From Comamonas thiooxydans (GTDB taxonomy: Bacteria; Pseudomonadota; Gammaproteobacteria; Burkholderiales; Burkholderiaceae_C), in contig NZ_AP026738.1 in NCBI RefSeq assembly GCF_002157685.2, forward strand, positions 4,836,001-4,900,000: 64,000 nt of DNA, given 5' to 3'. A program made the translations under genes and the position numbers. Below are positions 52,112 to 61,325 of the stretch, piece after piece (the first letter of the stretch is position 1; each line of letters starts with the position of its first letter). Below the pieces are notes generated by a model that saw only the letters and a program-made list of their open reading frames with translations, was not told the DNA's origin and did not search any database.

Positions 52112-52136
52112 TATCAAGCGCTAACAGCTATCGTTC
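52112..52136. repeat. AT-rich element, copy f (GCGC-N5-GCTAT)
   Basis: TATCAAGCGCTAACAGCTAT in the gap between the converging EamA and gpsA genes. A weaker degenerate copy (AATAGCTGCTACCGCC) lies about 65 bp to the left. Confidence 0.65.
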
Positions 52137-52143
52137 TATGGGC

Positions 52144-53154
52144 TTATTCGCCGCGCGGATCGCGCACCATCAGATGCTGCACGGCTTCGGTGACCGGCAG
52201 TTGGCCGTCCAGCAGGGCAACCACGGTTTCGGTGATGGGCATTTCCACGCCGACCTGACGCGCCCGGGCGAGCACGGTGCGGGCGCTGTACACGCCCTCG
52301 GCCACATGGCCCAGCGAGGTCACGGCCTGCTCCAGGCTCTTGCCTTCGGCCAGCAACAGGCCCACCTTGCGGTTGCGCGAGAGATCGCCGGTAGCGGTCA
52401 GCACCAGATCGCCAAGGCCGGACAGGCCCATGAAGGTTTCGGCCCGCGCGCCCAGGGCCACGCCCAGACGCGTCATCTCGGCCAGACCACGCGTGACAAG
52501 GGCTGCGCGCGCGTTCAGACCCAGCTGCAGGCCGTCGCAAAGACCCGTGGCAATGGCCAGCACATTCTTGACGGCTCCGCCGACTTCCACGCCCACGATG
52601 TCGTGATTGGCATAGACGCGCATGGCCTCGCCGTGAAAGGCCGACACCAGCAGCTCGCTCACACCCTCGTGGGCGCTGGCTGCCACCAGAGCCGTAGGCT
52701 GCTGGCGCGCCACCTCTGCCGCGAAGCTGGGGCCGCTGAGCGCACCGCTTTGCAGCTGCGGCGCCACCTGCTGGCAGACTTCATGCGCCATCAGTCCATA
52801 GCTGCCGGCAGGTGCATCGGCGGCCACGGCCTCGAAGCCCTTGCACAGCCAGACCACGGGCCGGCGACAATCCTTGAGCTGGCCCAGCCACTGGCGCAGC
52901 GCCGCCATGGGCGTGCCCAGCACAATCAGATCGGCATCCGCCACATGGGCCATCACATCTCCGCTGACCACCGTGAGCGCATCCGGGAATCGGATGCCAG
53001 GCAGATAGCGGCTGTTGGCGCGCTCGGCCTGCATGAGCTGCGCCTGCGCCGGGTCACGCGCCCAGAGGCTGACGCTGCCCTGCTCCGGATGGGTGGCCGC
53101 GCTGATGGCCATGGCCGTACCCCAGGCGCCAGCGCCGATGACAAGAATTTTCAT
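52144..53154 (-). CDS. gpsA: Glycerol-3-phosphate dehydrogenase [NAD(P)+]
   Basis: A 336-residue GpsA reducing dihydroxyacetone phosphate to glycerol-3-phosphate for phospholipid synthesis. The Rossmann motif [14 protein letters not shown] is at the N-terminus, with [17 protein letters not shown] and the active-site [14 protein letters not shown] start at ATG 53154 (MKILVIGAG). It is the last gene of the leftward order rhodanese-grxC-secB-gpsA, the same order as E. coli yibN-grxC-secB-gpsA. Confidence 0.97.
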   Translation of the reverse strand: MKILVIGAGAWGTAMAISAATHPEQGSVSLWARDPAQAQLMQAERANSRYLPGIRFPDALTVVSGDVMAHVADADLIVLGTPMAALRQWLGQLKDCRRPVVWLCKGFEAVAADAPAGSYGLMAHEVCQQVAPQLQSGALSGPSFAAEVARQQPTALVAASAHEGVSELLVSAFHGEAMRVYANHDIVGVEVGGAVKNVLAIATGLCDGLQLGLNARAALVTRGLAEMTRLGVALGARAETFMGLSGLGDLVLTATGDLSRNRKVGLLLAEGKSLEQAVTSLGHVAEGVYSARTVLARARQVGVEMPITETVVALLDGQLPVTEAVQHLMVRDPRGE

Positions 53155-53160
53155 ACCTGA

Positions 53161-53181
53161 ATTTTGATAGCAGTTTGCGCA
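53161..53181. repeat. AT-rich element, copy g (GCGC-N5-GCTAT)
   Basis: ATTTTGATAGCAGTTTGCGC in reverse orientation in the short gap between gpsA and secB. Spacing matches the other copies. Confidence 0.65.
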
Positions 53182-53270
53182 CAACCCACAAGAAAAAGAG
53201 GCCTCGAGGGCCTCTTTCTTGCCTGGCCGCCGATTCTTGCACATCGCAGGAATCAGCAATTGCCGTCAGC

Positions 53271-53732
53271 TTACTGGGGCAGCTGGCCTTCGGCCTGTGC
53301 TGCGGCAGCCGCTTGCTGCTGCTCGTACATGGCCTGGAAGTTGATTTCGGCCAGATGCACGGGAGGGAAGCCGGCGCGGGTCACCACGTCGGCCACGTTG
53401 CCGCGCAGATAGGGGTAGATGATCTGGGGGCAGGCAATGCCGATCACGCCGCCCATCTGGTCTTCGGGAACGTTGCGGATTTCGAAGATGCCGGCCTGCT
53501 TGGCTTCGACCAGGAACACGGTCTTGTCCTGGATCTTGGTCTGAACCGTGGCGGTCACGGCCACTTCGTAGACGCCTTCAGCCACGGGAGTGGCTTCCAC
53601 ACCCAGCTGGATGTCCACGCTGGGCTGCTCTTGCTCCAGCAGGATGGCGGGAGAGTTGGGCTGCTCCAGGGACAGGTCCTTCAGATACACGCGTTGGATC
53701 TGGAACACGGGGCTGTTGTCTTGTTCGGCCAT
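53271..53732 (-). CDS. secB: Protein-export chaperone SecB
   Basis: A 153-residue SecB, the tetrameric cytoplasmic chaperone that keeps outer-membrane and periplasmic precursors unfolded and hands them to SecA. Signature sequences are [39 protein letters not shown], and [20 protein letters not shown]. The C-terminal [16 protein letters not shown] is followed by an alanine/glutamine tail. The gene order with grxC and gpsA is widely conserved. Confidence 0.97.
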   Translation of the reverse strand: MAEQDNSPVFQIQRVYLKDLSLEQPNSPAILLEQEQPSVDIQLGVEATPVAEGVYEVAVTATVQTKIQDKTVFLVEAKQAGIFEIRNVPEDQMGGVIGIACPQIIYPYLRGNVADVVTRAGFPPVHLAEINFQAMYEQQQAAAAAQAEGQLPQ

Positions 53733-53929
53733 GATGAGCTAGGTCTTTCAGAAAATCTTGAGAGGGAAATGAAAATGCCTGCGCAGAGGACTAGCACACA
53801 GCTATCCTCACAGCAGGCATTTCCATGAAATAGCGCTTTGCATTATGCAGTGACAGCCAGAGGCTGCGTCGTAGCAGGCAGCACAAAGCGCAAATTCATG
53901 CCGTTTGGCGGCAGCGGCACGGCAAGTAA

Positions 53930-54187
53930 TCAGCTTTGCAGCAGGGGCAGCAGACCGCCCTTGGCATCCAGTGCCATCAGATCGTCGCAACCGCCCACAT
54001 GGGTATCGCCAATGAAGATCTGGGGTACGGTGCGGCGGCCGGTGACCTGCATCATGTGATCGCGGGCAGCGGTATCGAAATCGATGCGCACTTCCTCGAT
54101 CTGCTCCACGCCCTTGGACTTGAGAATCTGCTTGGCACGAATGCAATAGGGGCAGACGGCGGTGGTGTACATCTTCACGGCTTGCAT
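53930..54187 (-). CDS. grxC: Glutaredoxin 3
   Basis: An 85-residue glutaredoxin with active site CPYC (Cys12, Cys15) in YTTAVCPYCIRAKQIL. TVPQIFIGDTHVGGCDDL holds the cis-proline and glutathione-binding segment. It reduces disulfides with glutathione in the cytoplasm. The ATG at 54187 gives the normal length; the frame continues upstream without homology. It lies between the rhodanese gene and secB. Confidence 0.96.
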   Translation of the reverse strand: MQAVKMYTTAVCPYCIRAKQILKSKGVEQIEEVRIDFDTAARDHMMQVTGRRTVPQIFIGDTHVGGCDDLMALDAKGGLLPLLQS

Positions 54188-54260
54188 GAGCAACTTCCTT
54201 GGTGTTTTTGCAATGCAGCATGCTGTGCTGCAGTCGTCAGAGTTCTCAGTTGCGGCCGAA

Positions 54261-54668
54261 TCAGGCTTTTTCAACCGGCAGGCCGGCATCGCGCCAGGCC
54301 TTCATGCCGCCAGCCAGCGCCTGGGCCTTTTCGTAACCCAGCTTCTTGGCCACGGCTTCGGCACGCGCAGCACGGGCGCCCGATGCGCACACGAGCACCA
54401 CGGGCAGCTGCTTGTTCTTGACGGTAGTGGGCAGCTTTTCCTCCAACTGGCTCAGGGGCAGGTTCCTGGCTCCGTTGACATGGCCGGCCGCAAACTCTTC
54501 AGGCTCGCAGACGTCCAGCACCACGGCTTTTTCACGGTTGATCAGGTGCACGGCAGCCGCTGCCGACAGCGAACCACCTGTCGCTCCGCGCAGTGCGGGC
54601 AGCAGCAGCATCACACCCGAAGCCACGGCAATCAGGATCAAATACCAGTTATCAATGATGAATTTCAC
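54261..54668 (-). CDS. Membrane-anchored rhodanese-domain protein (YibN-like)
   Basis: A 135-residue protein. One N-terminal helix (YLILIAVASGVMLLLPAL) is followed by a single rhodanese domain with the active Cys94 in the loop VCASGARAAR. It starts with GTG 54668, matching the family start; a much longer frame upstream is unlikely. Rhodanese domains move sulfane sulfur; YibN-type members work at the inner membrane and interact with the protein-insertion machinery. It heads the yibN-grxC-secB-gpsA order and is divergent from gpmA. Confidence 0.92.
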   Translation of the reverse strand: MKFIIDNWYLILIAVASGVMLLLPALRGATGGSLSAAAAVHLINREKAVVLDVCEPEEFAAGHVNGARNLPLSQLEEKLPTTVKNKQLPVVLVCASGARAARAEAVAKKLGYEKAQALAGGMKAWRDAGLPVEKA

Positions 54669-54953
54669 GTCATTCCTTGGGATGGCAAACCGAACGATTT
54701 TAGAGGCAGGCTTGCCGGCGGATCGCGCCAGAGGACCACAGCCCCTCCTCTCGCAAGCCAAAACCCTCTGTTTATATGCCTTACGCCGCAAGTGAGTGCT
54801 CTGCACAATCCCCGAAGGGCCCAACAGGAATAGCTTGGCGGCCGCCGCTGGAGCCGACCGGCTTACCTTGCCTCAAGCCCGGACAAAGACCTGCCCCTAA
54901 AATGCACGGTTTTGACTTTGTGTCATTACTGCTTTGCTACTTTGAGAGAATCC

Positions 54954-55697
54954 ATGTACAAGCTCGTTCTGATCCGCCACGGTGAATCCACCTGGAACCT
55001 TGAAAACCGCTTCACCGGCTGGACCGATGTGGATCTGACTGCCACCGGCGTCGAACAGGCCAAGAAGGCCGGCCAACTGCTCAAGGCAGAAGGCTATGAC
55101 TTCGATGTGGCCTATACCAGCGTGCTCAAGCGCGCCATCCGTACCCTGTGGCATGTGCAGGATGAAATGGACCGCACCTGGCTGCCCGTGGTGCATAGCT
55201 GGCGTCTCAACGAACGCCACTACGGCGGTCTGCAGGGTCTGAACAAGGCCGATATGGCCAAGCAGTATGGCGACGAACAAGTGCTGGTCTGGCGCCGCAG
55301 CTACGACGTGCCGCCTCCCGCCCTGGAAGCCACCGACCCCCGCAGCGAACGCAGCGATGTGCGCTACGCCAAGCTGCAGCCCGAGCAGATCCCGCTGACC
55401 GAGTGCCTCAAGGACACGGTCGAGCGCGTCGTGCCGTTCTGGAACGAGTCCATCGCCCCCGCCATCAAGGCCGGCAAGCGCGTGGTGGTTGCCGCCCACG
55501 GCAACTCCATCCGCGCCCTGATCAAGTATCTGGACAATATCGCCGACGACAAGATCGTGGGCGTGAACGTGCCCAACGGCATTCCTCTGGTCTATGAGCT
55601 CGACGCCGATCTCAAGCCCATCCGCCACTACTACCTGGGCGATGCCGAAGCCGCCGCCAAGGCAGCAGCGGCAGTTGCAGCCCAGGGCAAGGCCTGA
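54954..55697 (+). CDS. gpmA: 2,3-bisphosphoglycerate-dependent phosphoglycerate mutase
   Basis: A 247-residue dPGM interconverting 3- and 2-phosphoglycerate in glycolysis. The phosphohistidine motif is [10 protein letters not shown] (His9), with [12 protein letters not shown] and the second catalytic histidine in [11 protein letters not shown]. The ATG at 54954 gives [10 protein letters not shown]. The C-terminal tail is an alanine-rich extension. It is divergent from the rhodanese gene and precedes ctpA. Confidence 0.97.
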   Translation: MYKLVLIRHGESTWNLENRFTGWTDVDLTATGVEQAKKAGQLLKAEGYDFDVAYTSVLKRAIRTLWHVQDEMDRTWLPVVHSWRLNERHYGGLQGLNKADMAKQYGDEQVLVWRRSYDVPPPALEATDPRSERSDVRYAKLQPEQIPLTECLKDTVERVVPFWNESIAPAIKAGKRVVVAAHGNSIRALIKYLDNIADDKIVGVNVPNGIPLVYELDADLKPIRHYYLGDAEAAAKAAAAVAAQGKA

Positions 55698-55829
55698 GAG
55701 AGACCTCTTCACCGCTCCTGTTCAGGCCGCTTGCGCAGTCTGAACAGGACTGACACGGCAAAAGGCCTGTGGAACCTCATGGGCCTTCCGCCGTCCAAGG
55801 TGTATATTGCGAATGGTTTAAGGGGTGCT

Positions 55830-57341
55830 ATGGGTCAAAAAATCAAAATTGCAGGCTGGATCTCTGTGGGCGTGGTCGCCGGTGCGTTGACCACCGTATC
55901 CCTGCAGACGCTGGCTCGCGGGGGTGTGACGCCTCTGCCACTTGAAGAAATCCAGCAGTTGTCGGCCGTCTTCGGCCTGATCAAGACCGATTACGTGGAG
56001 CAGGTCAGCGACAAGAAGCTGATCACCGACGCCATCTCCGGCATGGTCTCCAGCCTGGACCCTCACTCCCAGTACTTCGACAAGAAAACCTACAAAGAAT
56101 TCAAGGAAGGCACTTCCGGCAAGTTCGTTGGCGTCGGCATCGAGATCACCATGGAAGACGGGCTGATCAAGATCGTCTCCCCCATCGAAGGCTCGCCCGC
56201 TTTCCGCGCGGGTCTCAAGACCGGCGACCTGATCACCAAGATCGACGACACGGCCGTCAAGGGCCTGACGCTCAATGACGCTGTCAAGCGCATGCGTGGC
56301 GAACCGAATACCAAGGTGCGCCTGAACATCCTGCGAAAGGATGAAAGCCGCAGCTTCCCCGTCACCATCACCCGCGAAGAAATCAAGACCCAATCGGTCA
56401 AGGGCAAGGTGATCGAGCCCGGTTATGCCTGGATCCGCCTGAGCCAGTTCCAGGAACGCACCGTGGATGACTTTGTCCGCAAGGTCGAGGAAATCTACAA
56501 GCAGGAGCCCAATCTCAAGGGACTGGTGCTGGACCTGCGCAACGATCCCGGCGGTTTGCTGGATGCGGCCGTAGCCATCTCCGCAGCCTTCCTGCCACCC
56601 GATGTTCCCGTGGTCTCCACCAACGGCCAGTTGGCCGAAAGCAAGGCCGTCTACAAGGCATCGCCCGAGTTCTACGCCCAGCGCGGTTTTGGCGACCCCT
56701 TGCAACGCCTGCCTGCGGCACTGAAAAAGCTGCCTCTGGTGGTGCTGGTCAACGAAGGCTCGGCCTCGGCCAGCGAGATCGTGGCCGGAGCTCTGCAAGA
56801 TCACAAACGCGCTACCGTCATGGGCAGCCAGTCCTTTGGCAAGGGATCGGTGCAAACCGTGCGCCCCCTGGGACCCGATACGGCTCTCAAACTGACGACG
56901 GCGCGCTACTACACGCCTAGTGGAAAATCCATTCAGGCCAAGGGCATCGTGCCTGATGTGATGGTGGATGAGACTGCAGACGGCGATTTGTTTGCTGCGC
57001 TGAGCATGCGTGAAGCAGACCTTGAAAAGCATTTGTCCAGTGGACAGGGTGCGGAGGTCAAGAACGATTCACTTGAAAAGGCCCGCGAAGAAGCGCGCAA
57101 ACGCCTGGAAGAGGAAGCCAAGAAGCCAGCCGCCGAACGCCGCCTGCCGGAATTCGGGTCCGAAAAGGACTTTCAGCTGCAACAGGCGCTGAACAAGCTC
57201 AAAGGCCAACCTGTCAAGGTCAGCAAAACCCTGACGGAGCGCAAAATCGAAGAGAAGCCCGGAGACGCGACGGCCGCGGACAAAAAGCCCGCTGACAAGA
57301 AAGCGCCCGAAAAAGGCGAATCCGACAAGAGCAAAAAATAA
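55830..57341 (+). CDS. ctpA: S41-family C-terminal processing peptidase
   Basis: A 503-residue periplasmic serine protease. An N-terminal membrane or signal segment (IAGWISVGVVAGALTTVSLQ) is followed by a PDZ domain (about residues 90-170) and the S41 core. The catalytic Ser-Lys pair lies in GSASASEIVAGAL and SQSFGKGSVQT. The last 100 residues are lysine/glutamate-rich. Such proteases trim envelope proteins and peptidoglycan hydrolases. The ATG at 55830 after AAGGGG is better than an upstream start. It is followed by a terminator. Confidence 0.94.
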   Translation: MGQKIKIAGWISVGVVAGALTTVSLQTLARGGVTPLPLEEIQQLSAVFGLIKTDYVEQVSDKKLITDAISGMVSSLDPHSQYFDKKTYKEFKEGTSGKFVGVGIEITMEDGLIKIVSPIEGSPAFRAGLKTGDLITKIDDTAVKGLTLNDAVKRMRGEPNTKVRLNILRKDESRSFPVTITREEIKTQSVKGKVIEPGYAWIRLSQFQERTVDDFVRKVEEIYKQEPNLKGLVLDLRNDPGGLLDAAVAISAAFLPPDVPVVSTNGQLAESKAVYKASPEFYAQRGFGDPLQRLPAALKKLPLVVLVNEGSASASEIVAGALQDHKRATVMGSQSFGKGSVQTVRPLGPDTALKLTTARYYTPSGKSIQAKGIVPDVMVDETADGDLFAALSMREADLEKHLSSGQGAEVKNDSLEKAREEARKRLEEEAKKPAAERRLPEFGSEKDFQLQQALNKLKGQPVKVSKTLTERKIEEKPGDATAADKKPADKKAPEKGESDKSKK

Positions 57342-57370
57342 GCACCGGGTTATGGAACCCGCTCAAAATC

Positions 57371-57393
57371 AGCCGGGCTTGCCCGGCTTTTTT
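57371..57393 (+). terminator. Terminator after ctpA
   Basis: AGCCGGGC and GCCCGGCT around a two-base loop followed by six T. It ends the gpmA-ctpA transcript just before moeB. Confidence 0.9.
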
Positions 57394-57416
57394 CTTGGAA
57401 CCATGGAAGCAAACCG

Positions 57417-58184
57417 ATGAATGACGATCAATTGCTACGCTATTCCCGTCACATCATGCTCGACGAAATCGGCATCGAAGGCCAGGAACGCATTCTGGCA
57501 GCGCATGCAGTGATCATTGGAGCCGGCGGCTTGGGCTCGCCTGCCGCACTCTATCTGGGCTCGGCAGGTGTGGGGCGCATCACCATCGTCGACAACGACG
57601 TCGTGGACATGACCAATCTGCAGCGCCAGATTGCCCACACGACCGAGCGCATAGGCATGCCCAAGGTGGATTCGATCCGCACTGCCGTACATGCCATCAA
57701 TCCCGGGATCGAGATTCGCTGCATCCAGCAGCGTGCAACCGAGACCCTGCTCGATGAACTGCTGCCTGAGGCAAGCATCGTGCTCGACTGCACCGACAAC
57801 TACAAGACCCGCCAGACCATCAATGCGGCTTGCGTACGCCACGGCATACCCCTGGTCGAAGGAGCTGCCATCCGTGTCGATGGCCAGCTGATGGTCATTG
57901 ATCCACGCAACCCCGACAGCCCATGCTATGCATGCGTCTTTCCGCCAGAGGCTGAATTTGAAGAGGTTCAGTGCTCGACCATGGGCGTCTTTGCTCCGCT
58001 GGTTGGACTGATCGGCACCCAGCAAGCTGCAGAAGCACTGAAGCTGATTGTCGGTTTTGGCCGATCTTCTGTCGGACAACTTCAAATGCTTGATGCGCGT
58101 TCCATGGAGTGGAGTAGGATGAAAATTGCTAGGGTTAAAACCTGTGATATCTGCGGAACGCCAAACACAAATTACAAAAAATGA
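57417..58184 (+). CDS. moeB: Molybdopterin-synthase adenylyltransferase
   Basis: A 255-residue MoeB/ThiF enzyme that adenylates the C-terminal glycine of MoaD in molybdenum cofactor synthesis. The nucleotide motif is VIIGAGGLGSPAALYLGSAG. Structural zinc is bound by CYACVFP and CDICGTPN, and ALKLIVGFG is typical. The MoaD-type partner is not here. Moco is needed by the formate dehydrogenase encoded 41 kb away. There is no C-terminal rhodanese domain. Confidence 0.92.
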   Translation: MNDDQLLRYSRHIMLDEIGIEGQERILAAHAVIIGAGGLGSPAALYLGSAGVGRITIVDNDVVDMTNLQRQIAHTTERIGMPKVDSIRTAVHAINPGIEIRCIQQRATETLLDELLPEASIVLDCTDNYKTRQTINAACVRHGIPLVEGAAIRVDGQLMVIDPRNPDSPCYACVFPPEAEFEEVQCSTMGVFAPLVGLIGTQQAAEALKLIVGFGRSSVGQLQMLDARSMEWSRMKIARVKTCDICGTPNTNYKK

Positions 58185-58290
58185 CAATACAATGATTTTT
58201 TCATGGGCCGTAATTGATTTTCCACATTGAGAATTGAAATGACTCTCACCGCTTGATCCTTGGCGTCCACCTCATCAGCTTGCTACCGTC

Positions 58291-58671
58291 GTGAAACTGC
58301 GTACCTTTTTTGTTGAAGACAATCCCACGATTCGCGACAACCTGATTGCGACGATGGCGGAGCTTGCCGATGTGGAAGCGGTCGGGGTGGCAGAGACCGA
58401 AGCCGATGCTGTACGCTGGCTCAGCCACAACCCTGACGCCTGGGACCTGGTCATCGTAGACTTGTTCTTGCGCGAGGGCAGCGGTCTCGGCATCGTCACA
58501 AGCCTTCAACATCGACCACCGCAGAAAAAGCTGCTCGTGTTGAGCAATTACGCGACCGCCGATATACGACAGCGCTGCCTTGAACTCAGCGCAGATGCCG
58601 TATTTGACAAATCCAACGAAATCGATGCGCTTATCGATTTCTGTATCGATTTAAATACCAGTAAATCTTGA
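58291..58671 (+). CDS. Stand-alone response-regulator receiver protein
   Basis: A 126-residue CheY-like protein made only of a receiver domain. The acidic pocket is Glu9-Asp10 (FFVEDNPTIRDN), the phosphoryl-acceptor is Asp57 in LVIVDLFLREGSG, and a conserved lysine is in VFDKSNE. It starts with GTG 58291. It has no output domain. It sits beside a NarL-type regulator and a histidine kinase, so it may compete for or relay phosphate from that kinase. Confidence 0.87.
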   Translation: MKLRTFFVEDNPTIRDNLIATMAELADVEAVGVAETEADAVRWLSHNPDAWDLVIVDLFLREGSGLGIVTSLQHRPPQKKLLVLSNYATADIRQRCLELSADAVFDKSNEIDALIDFCIDLNTSKS

Positions 58672-58684
58672 AAATAATGAAAAT

Positions 58685-58716
58685 AAAAAAGGCTTGAATA
58701 TCTCAAGCCTTTTTTA
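58685..58716. terminator. Bidirectional terminator between convergent regulators
   Basis: AAGGCTTGA and TCAAGCCTT form a nine-bp stem flanked by A-run and T-run on both sides. It serves the receiver gene and the converging NarL-type gene. Confidence 0.9.
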
Positions 58717-58728
58717 TTGGAGTCTCCA

Positions 58729-59361
58729 TTAATCGATCAATCGATTTTTCAACGCATAGTATGTCAGATCGCTATTTGAGGAAAGGCCCATTTTTTCCAT
58801 GAGTCTTGTCCGGTAAGTGCTCACTGTTTTCACGCTCAACGAAAGCGATTTGGCAATGTCTCCAGCCGTCTCGCCGCGCGCAAGCTTCAGGAATACCTGA
58901 AACTCACGCTCCGACAATTGCTCGTGTGCCGGAACATCATCCTTGCGGTTGAGTTGCTGGGCCAAAAGATCTGCAACTGCCGGCGTCAGGTAACGCCTTC
59001 CCAGAGCCACAGTCCGGATGGCCTCTGCAATATCCTGAGGATCGCACTCCTTGTTGAGATATCCGCTGGCCCCCTGACGAATCAAGTTGATTGCGTAATG
59101 CTCCTCAGGGTATCCACTTAGTATCAGGATACCCATATCAGGTGCTTTGGCCCTGAGCATGGCCAAGGCATCTATGCCGCTTTGCCCTGGCATGGACAAG
59201 TCCATCAACAGCACGTCAATTTCATGCTCCCGAACCAAGTCAATGGCCTCCCGCCCATTGCCCGCTTCTCCCACGACCCTCAGATCTACATGTTCCGACA
59301 GGAATTGGCGTAATCCCGAGCGAACAATCGCATGGTCATCCACTATGCCTACTTTTATCAT
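58729..59361 (-). CDS. NarL/FixJ-family response regulator
   Basis: A 210-residue regulator. The receiver domain has Asp8-Asp9, acceptor Asp54 (LLMDLSMPG), and Lys near 104. The C-terminal LuxR-type helix-turn-helix reads LSEREFQVFLKLARGETAGD, then IAKSLSLSVKTVSTYRTRLM. The start is ATG 59361; a GTG two codons upstream is possible. It is divergent from the CHASE3 kinase, which is its probable partner. Confidence 0.92.
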   Translation of the reverse strand: MIKVGIVDDHAIVRSGLRQFLSEHVDLRVVGEAGNGREAIDLVREHEIDVLLMDLSMPGQSGIDALAMLRAKAPDMGILILSGYPEEHYAINLIRQGASGYLNKECDPQDIAEAIRTVALGRRYLTPAVADLLAQQLNRKDDVPAHEQLSEREFQVFLKLARGETAGDIAKSLSLSVKTVSTYRTRLMEKMGLSSNSDLTYYALKNRLID

Positions 59362-59494
59362 GAACACCTCTTTTCATGAAACTGCGCTCATCTCCAGGGC
59401 GCATCACATTTTAAGACCCGCACTATGATGTCAGTCGTTGACGCTACGGTTATGCAGAATATCAGGTAATTGCCTTGTAGGTGAGAGGATGTAG

Positions 59495-60844
59495 ATGCGT
59501 TGGACCAATATCCGCAAAATTGCAGTCAGCCTGACGATCGCAGTCATTGCGGCAGTCTTAATGGTAAGCATTAATGAAGCAGGCTATAAGCGCTCGCTGC
59601 ACGCTCTGGACACGCTCACCAAGACGCAAGCCACCAGAGCCAAGCTCAATTTGCTGATGCAGCAAATGCTGGATGCGGAAACCGGCCTGCGCGGCTACCT
59701 GCTGACGGGAGAGGAGCGCTATCTCGAGCCCTATAACTCTGCCTCCGCCGCCATCAGCAGCAGCATGGATGACCTGCGCGGCATCTTCATCATGGATCCC
59801 AAGGAGCTGGCAACCTTTACTCCGCTGGCCCGCCAGGTAGAGCGCAAGACCAGCGAAATGGAGCTGAGCCTGCGCCTTTATCGCCAGGGCAACGATGAAG
59901 CGTGGCGCTTTGTGATGTTTACCGACGTAGGCATGGAGAACATGGATGCCATACGGGGCCACATCAAGACCCTGATGGACAGCATCGACCAGCGCGTCAA
60001 GTCCAATCTCGCGGATATCGAACAAACGCTGGGTCTGTCACGCCTGGGAATTGCGACAGTGACCGCTCTGGGGATTCTGGGCTTCTTCATGTACCTGCGA
60101 CAGGCCAATGCGCTGCAGCACTCACATCAGCGCGAGCAGGAGATTCAGCGCGATGAACGCAATCGTCTGGAGGAAGTCGTTCGCGACCGCACAGCGGCCC
60201 TCACCGAGCTGGCAACCCATTTGCAGCAAGTACGCGAGGATGAGCGAGCGCACTTGGCACGCGAGTTGCACGACGAACTGGGCTCGCTGCTGACCGCAGC
60301 GAAACTGGACGTTGCCCGCCTCAAGTCCAAGATCGACACCTCGACACCCGACGTCTCCGAACGCATCACCCATCTGATCGAGACGCTCAACAGCGGGATT
60401 GCACTCAAACGCCGCATCATTGAAGACCTCCGACCCTCTTCTCTATCCAACCTGGGCCTGACCACCGCGCTGGAAATCCTGACACGGGAATTCGGTGAAC
60501 GCAGCAACATCGAGGTGGAATGCAGCCTGGAGCAAGTGGACCTGCCTGAATCCACGCAGCTGACGGTCTATCGCGTCGTACAGGAGTCGCTCACCAACAT
60601 CGGGAAATACGCCAGGGCCAGTCATGTCATCGTCACGGTACACAACTATCCCACCTATGTGGCCGTGCAGATCCAGGACGATGGTCAAGGCTTCGAGACG
60701 GCCAGCATGCGCCCCAACTCCCATGGACTGGCAGGCATGAAACACCGTGTTGAAGCTGTCGGCGGCAGGCTTACCGTGGCATCCCAGCTCGGCAAGGGAA
60801 CCACTATCTCGGCAGTCATTCCTTTGACAATGGCAAGCACCTGA
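59495..60844 (+). CDS. CHASE3-type sensor histidine kinase (NarX/DegS-like)
   Basis: A 449-residue kinase. A first helix (ISLTIAVIAAVLMV-like, residues 9-26), a periplasmic CHASE3 domain (about residues 30-175, DAETGLRGYLLTGEERYLEP) and a second helix (GIATVTALGILGFFMYL) are followed by a coiled coil. The HisKA_3 dimer domain carries phosphoacceptor His259 (ARELHDELGSLL), and the ATPase ends with DDGQGFE and HGLAGMKHR. It pairs with the divergent NarL-type regulator. The signal is unknown. Confidence 0.93.
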   Translation: MRWTNIRKIAVSLTIAVIAAVLMVSINEAGYKRSLHALDTLTKTQATRAKLNLLMQQMLDAETGLRGYLLTGEERYLEPYNSASAAISSSMDDLRGIFIMDPKELATFTPLARQVERKTSEMELSLRLYRQGNDEAWRFVMFTDVGMENMDAIRGHIKTLMDSIDQRVKSNLADIEQTLGLSRLGIATVTALGILGFFMYLRQANALQHSHQREQEIQRDERNRLEEVVRDRTAALTELATHLQQVREDERAHLARELHDELGSLLTAAKLDVARLKSKIDTSTPDVSERITHLIETLNSGIALKRRIIEDLRPSSLSNLGLTTALEILTREFGERSNIEVECSLEQVDLPESTQLTVYRVVQESLTNIGKYARASHVIVTVHNYPTYVAVQIQDDGQGFETASMRPNSHGLAGMKHRVEAVGGRLTVASQLGKGTTISAVIPLTMAST

Positions 60845-61002
60845 ACTGGGTGTACATGTCAACGCAGTCCTACATGACTGTCCCTAAATACCCCGACCCT
60901 GGTGACAGAAGCTCACCGTCAAGCCTGGGCGGCTCAGTTCTCTACATTCAATACATGGCCGCACGGCAATGCCTGTCGGCCTGCATTCGATAGGAGAAAA
61001 CC

Positions 61003-61164
61003 ATGTTGCACTACGCCATTGTCTTTCTGGTGATTGCCTTGATCGCTGCAGTGTTCGGCTTCGGCGGCATCGCGGCCAGCGCCGTAGGTATCGCCAAGAT
61101 TCTGTTTTTCGTGTTTCTGGTCATGGCCGTCATCACCTTCCTGATGGGCCTCGTGAAGAAATAG
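61003..61164 (+). CDS. DUF1328 (YtjA-type) small membrane protein
   Basis: A 53-residue protein from an ATG preceded by AGGAG. It has two hydrophobic helices ([20 protein letters not shown] and [19 protein letters not shown]) and ends in lysines. This exactly matches the DUF1328/UPF0391 family, small stress-related inner-membrane proteins of unknown mechanism. It opens a run of three small envelope or stress genes downstream of the kinase. Confidence 0.92.
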   Translation: MLHYAIVFLVIALIAAVFGFGGIAASAVGIAKILFFVFLVMAVITFLMGLVKK

Positions 61165-61325
61165 CACTGGCGCCAAATGTGTAGAACTTTGTTCCTGCAC
61201 ATTGCACAAACCACCAGTATTCGCCATGATCGCTCTCAGCTTCTGCCTCCGAGAGGCCGGGTTACGAAGACTGGCGTTACTTCACGCTGTCACGATAATT
61301 TCTAGATTTCAGGGAGTTCCAAACA

